Below are positions 4,810-6,997 of a stretch of DNA of 6,997 nucleotides, piece after piece. Position 1 is the stretch's first letter. Each line of letters begins with the position of its first letter. This stretch comes from Acidimicrobiales bacterium (GTDB lineage Bacteria; Actinomycetota; Acidimicrobiia; Acidimicrobiales; SHLQ01): the NCBI GenBank assembly GCA_013002375.1, contig JABDJW010000164.1, positions 1 to 6,997 of the forward strand. Reading direction: 5' to 3'. A program made the position numbers and the translations under genes. The notes under the pieces were generated by a model. That model was not told the origin of the DNA. It ran no database searches and saw only the letters and a list, made by a program, of their open reading frames with translations.

Positions 4810-6513
4810 GTGCCGAACCTCCGCATCGCGATGTGCCAGATCAACACCGTCGTCGGCGATCTCGACGGCAACGTGCGGCGGATCTTCGACGCGCTCGACG
4901 TCGCCGAGGCGGCGGGCGCTCAGCTGGCCGTGTTCCCGGAGATGACGATCACCGGCTACCCGCCGGAGGATCTCGTGCTCAAGCCGGGGTTCATTCGCGA
5001 CTCGCAGGCCGCGCTCGATCGGGTGGCGGCTCGCACCGGTGCCGAAAATGGGGCTGGAACTGGAAACTGCGCCGTCGTCGTCGGCTTCGCCGACGGGCCC
5101 GATGTTCGCAACGCCGTTGCGGTGTGTGCCCGCGGCCAGGTGCACGGCACGTACCACAAGCGGCACCTGCCGAACTACCAGGTGTTCGATGAAATGCGGT
5201 ACTTCCGCCCGGGCGACGATCCCCACACCCTGTACGACGTCGGCGGCGTGCGCATCGGTCTGTCGATTTGTGAGGACGCCTGGGTGGCCGGCGGTCCCCT
5301 GCCCCAGCTCGGCGCGGGTGGCGCGCACCTGGTGCTCAACATCAACGGCTCACCGTTTCGATCGGGCAAGATGCACACCCGGGCCCAGGTGCTGGCCGAG
5401 CGGGTGGCGGAGGGCTCGGCGCCGATCGCGTACGTCAACCTGGTCGGCGGTCAGGACGAACTGGTTTTCGACGGCGGGTCGATGATCGTCGATCACGAGG
5501 GCCAGGTCGTGGTGCGGGCCGAGCAGTTCGCCGAGCAGACGGTCGTGGCCGATGTCTTCGTGCCCGATGTCGTGCCCGAAGCGCCGCTCTATCCCGTCGT
5601 CGCAGTGACGCCTGATTCTCGGCCCGGCCCCGCCGATGCGCCGGCCACGGTGGCCCCGCTGCTCGATCGGTTGCCCGAGTTGTACGAGGCGCTGGTCGTC
5701 GCCACCCGCGACTACGTGCACAAGAACGGCTTCACCGACGTCACCCTCGGCCTGTCCGGCGGCATCGATTCGTCGTTGGTGTGTGCGATCGGTGCCGATG
5801 CGCTCGGCCCCGAGCACGTGCACGGGGTGCTGATGCCGTCCCGCTTCTCGAGCGATCACTCGATCACCGACGCCCAGGCCTTGGCCGACGCCTTGGGCAT
5901 CGACCAGCGCATCATCGAGATCGAGCCGGGCCACGCCGCCTTTCTCGACATGCTGAAGCCGAGCTTCGGCGATCTCGAACCCGACGTCACCGAGGAGAAC
6001 ATCCAGAGCCGCGTCCGTGGCGTACTGCTGATGGCGCTGGCCAACAAGTTCGGCTGGCTGGTGCTGACCACCGGCAACAAGTCCGAAGCCGCGGTCGGGT
6101 ACTCGACCCTGTACGGCGACACCGCCGGCGCCTACGCCTGCATCAAGGACGTCTACAAGCTCACCGTCTACGAGCTGTCTCGGTACGTCAACGAGCGCCA
6201 CGGTCGGGAGATCATCCCGGCCCGCGTCATCACCAAGCCGCCGTCGGCCGAACTTCGCCCCGATCAGCGCGACGATCAGAGCCTGCCGCCCTACGAGCAG
6301 CTCGATCCGCTGCTCGAGGCCTACATCGAGGGTGATGCCACCCGGGCCGAACTCATCGAGCAGGGCTTCGAACCCGACATGGTGCAGCGCATCTGCCGGC
6401 TGGTCGACATCTCCGAATTCAAGCGTCGTCAGACCCCGCTCGGGGCTCGGGTGACGACCAAGGCGTTCGGGCGGGATCGGCGCCTGCCGATCACCAACGG
6501 CTACCGCGGCTAG
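4810..6513 (+). CDS. nadE: glutamine-dependent NAD+ synthetase
   Basis: This enzyme performs the last step of NAD+ synthesis in the cytosol, amidating deamido-NAD+ with ATP and ammonia drawn from glutamine. From the GTG at 4810 it is 567 aa. The N-terminal nitrilase-like glutaminase domain (about 4-265) has the full Glu-Lys-Cys triad: E44 in FPEMTITGYPPEDL, K117 in YHKRHLPNY and C154 in SICEDAW. The C-terminal synthetase domain (about 290-567) has the ATP pyrophosphatase P-loop SGGIDSS (316-322), NIQSRVRG (397-404), TTGNKSE (420-426), YGD, IKDVYK and KPPSAELRPDQRDDQSLPPY (476-495). The fused two-domain form uses glutamine rather than free ammonia. A TTG at 4801 is in frame and would add three residues; GTG is preferred because the protein then begins like other family members and TAGATT is suitably placed for a leaderless transcript. 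It has its own terminators on both sides, so it appears to be a single-gene unit. Confidence 0.97.
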   Translation: MPNLRIAMCQINTVVGDLDGNVRRIFDALDVAEAAGAQLAVFPEMTITGYPPEDLVLKPGFIRDSQAALDRVAARTGAENGAGTGNCAVVVGFADGPDVRNAVAVCARGQVHGTYHKRHLPNYQVFDEMRYFRPGDDPHTLYDVGGVRIGLSICEDAWVAGGPLPQLGAGGAHLVLNINGSPFRSGKMHTRAQVLAERVAEGSAPIAYVNLVGGQDELVFDGGSMIVDHEGQVVVRAEQFAEQTVVADVFVPDVVPEAPLYPVVAVTPDSRPGPADAPATVAPLLDRLPELYEALVVATRDYVHKNGFTDVTLGLSGGIDSSLVCAIGADALGPEHVHGVLMPSRFSSDHSITDAQALADALGIDQRIIEIEPGHAAFLDMLKPSFGDLEPDVTEENIQSRVRGVLLMALANKFGWLVLTTGNKSEAAVGYSTLYGDTAGAYACIKDVYKLTVYELSRYVNERHGREIIPARVITKPPSAELRPDQRDDQSLPPYEQLDPLLEAYIEGDATRAELIEQGFEPDMVQRICRLVDISEFKRRQTPLGARVTTKAFGRDRRLPITNGYRG

Positions 6514-6533
6514 GACCGCAAGCCACTCCTACT

Positions 6534-6554
6534 CGTGGTGGTCACCCGACCACG
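6534..6554 (+). terminator. weak hairpin after nadE
   Basis: CGTGGT (6534-6539) can pair with ACCACG (6549-6554), or alternatively GTGGTC (6538-6543) with GACCAC (6548-6553). It begins about 20 bases after the nadE stop. No real T tract follows, so termination is uncertain. Confidence 0.35.
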
Positions 6555-6616
6555 CGCGTGCCGATTTGGTCGCTGATCGGCCCAACAATCGGCGGTTGCA
6601 GAGTCGCGCGGTTGAA

Positions 6617-6684
6617 ATTTGCCGTTACATTCCTTCAAGAAGACGGTCTCGCCCAGTCGATACTGCTATTTGACCGTTACAATT
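6617..6684 (+). repeat. repeated CCGTTACA motif in the sigma factor upstream region
   Basis: ATTTG-CCGTTACA-TT (6617-6631) recurs as ATTTG-A-CCGTTACA-ATT (6668-6684), 52 bp apart. Each includes a -10-like hexamer (TACATT at 6626-6631; TACAAT at 6678-6683, five of six matches), without a well-spaced -35. Two similar promoters or a paired regulator site are both possible. The remainder of 6514-6754 shows only small alternative GC-rich hairpins (6560-6593) and no gene. Confidence 0.45.
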
Positions 6685-6742
6685 TGTCACTGAGACGGGG
6701 GCACGCCAGCCATTCGCCCCCGTATCGGTCGGCTGCGATTTG

Positions 6743-6748
6743 AGAAGG
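6743..6748 (+). promoter_or_regulatory. ribosome binding site deciding the TTG start of the sigma factor
   Basis: AGAAGG ends six bases before the TTG at 6755. A GTG at 6748 is out of frame, so the rare TTG is the likely start. Confidence 0.7.
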
Positions 6749-6754
6749 TGCGCT

Positions 6755-6997
6755 TTGGCCAAGGAGCGAGTCGAACGCGACGAGGAAGATCTCGTCCGCC
6801 TCTACCTCACCGACATCGGGCAATACCCACTGCTCACCAAGGAAGACGAAGTCCGGCTGGCGCAAGCCATCGAAGCCGGCAACGAGGCCCGCGAGGCCCT
6901 TGAAGCCGACGATGGTGCGCTCACCCCGGCCAAGCGCCGCGAGCACACCCGGGCCAAGCGCAAGGGCGACGATGCCGAGCGTACGTTCGTGCAGTCC
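6755..6997 (+). CDS. sigma-70 family RNA polymerase sigma factor, primary-like (5' part, cut by window edge)
   Basis: 81 codons are open to the end of the window. Residues 9-43 match sigma region 1.2 of group 1/2 factors (RDEEDLVRLYLTDIGQYPLL, then TKEDEVRLAQAIEAG). A charged spacer follows (about 50-75: KRREHTRAKRKGDD), then ERTFVQS, the usual lead into region 2.1. The N-terminus is very short, with no region 1.1 and no long Lys/Asp/Glu-rich extension like that of Streptomyces HrdB. It could be the housekeeping factor of a lineage with a short form, or a group 2 factor; regions 2-4, which would decide, lie outside the window. It is separated from nadE by 241 bp and probably has its own promoter. 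Confidence 0.92.
   Translation, partial: MAKERVERDEEDLVRLYLTDIGQYPLLTKEDEVRLAQAIEAGNEAREALEADDGALTPAKRREHTRAKRKGDDAERTFVQS

Noticed and set aside
5350..6201. Minus-strand open frame inside nadE
   Set aside because: It is antisense to conserved NadE motifs and its composition is typical of a shadow frame.

Overview
The window is high-GC DNA with actinobacterial gene content. A GlnA2-type glutamine synthetase, a Streptomyces-like type II glutamine synthetase, an AbiEi/DUF559-family protein and a primary-like sigma factor with a short N-terminus together suggest Actinomycetota. A deep lineage such as Acidimicrobiia is my best guess, but that is inference. GTG and TTG starts are common, and at least two genes look as if they may be translated from leaderless mRNAs.

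Layout. Positions 1-458 (minus strand) hold the first 152 codons of a GlnR-like atypical response regulator, cut by the window edge. Its GTG start shares one base with the stop of the gene before it, a type I (alpha/GlnA2-like) glutamine synthetase at 458-1798 (minus). Across a 246-bp divergent intergenic region lies a type II glutamine synthetase (glnII, plus, 2045-3064). That intergenic region contains four half-sites ending in AC at an exact 11-bp period, the geometry of a GlnR operator. The left 3 kb therefore looks like a compact nitrogen-assimilation locus in which the regulator, both synthetases and a candidate operator sit together.

Positions 3088-3740 form a separate unit. A small minus-strand gene (154-164 aa) joins an AbiEi-type N-terminal helix-turn-helix directly to a DUF559/Vsr-like nuclease fold. 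It is bracketed by two related palindromes (36 of 46 aligned positions identical, same orientation, 595 bp apart). The left palindrome can also act as the glnII terminator and supplies part of the small gene's stop codon. The right one sits in a divergent promoter region, where a terminator is not expected. This is the most unusual structure in the window.

Positions 3914-4606 encode a secreted, acidic, helical protein of unknown function, preceded by an 11-bp tandem repeat and followed by a strong intrinsic terminator. Positions 4810-6513 encode a glutamine-dependent NAD+ synthetase (NadE), which consumes the glutamine that the two synthetases make. After a 241-bp intergenic stretch with a repeated CCGTTACA motif, the 5' end of a sigma-70 family factor starts at 6755 and runs off the window. 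I saw no tRNA, rRNA, CRISPR array or insertion sequence.
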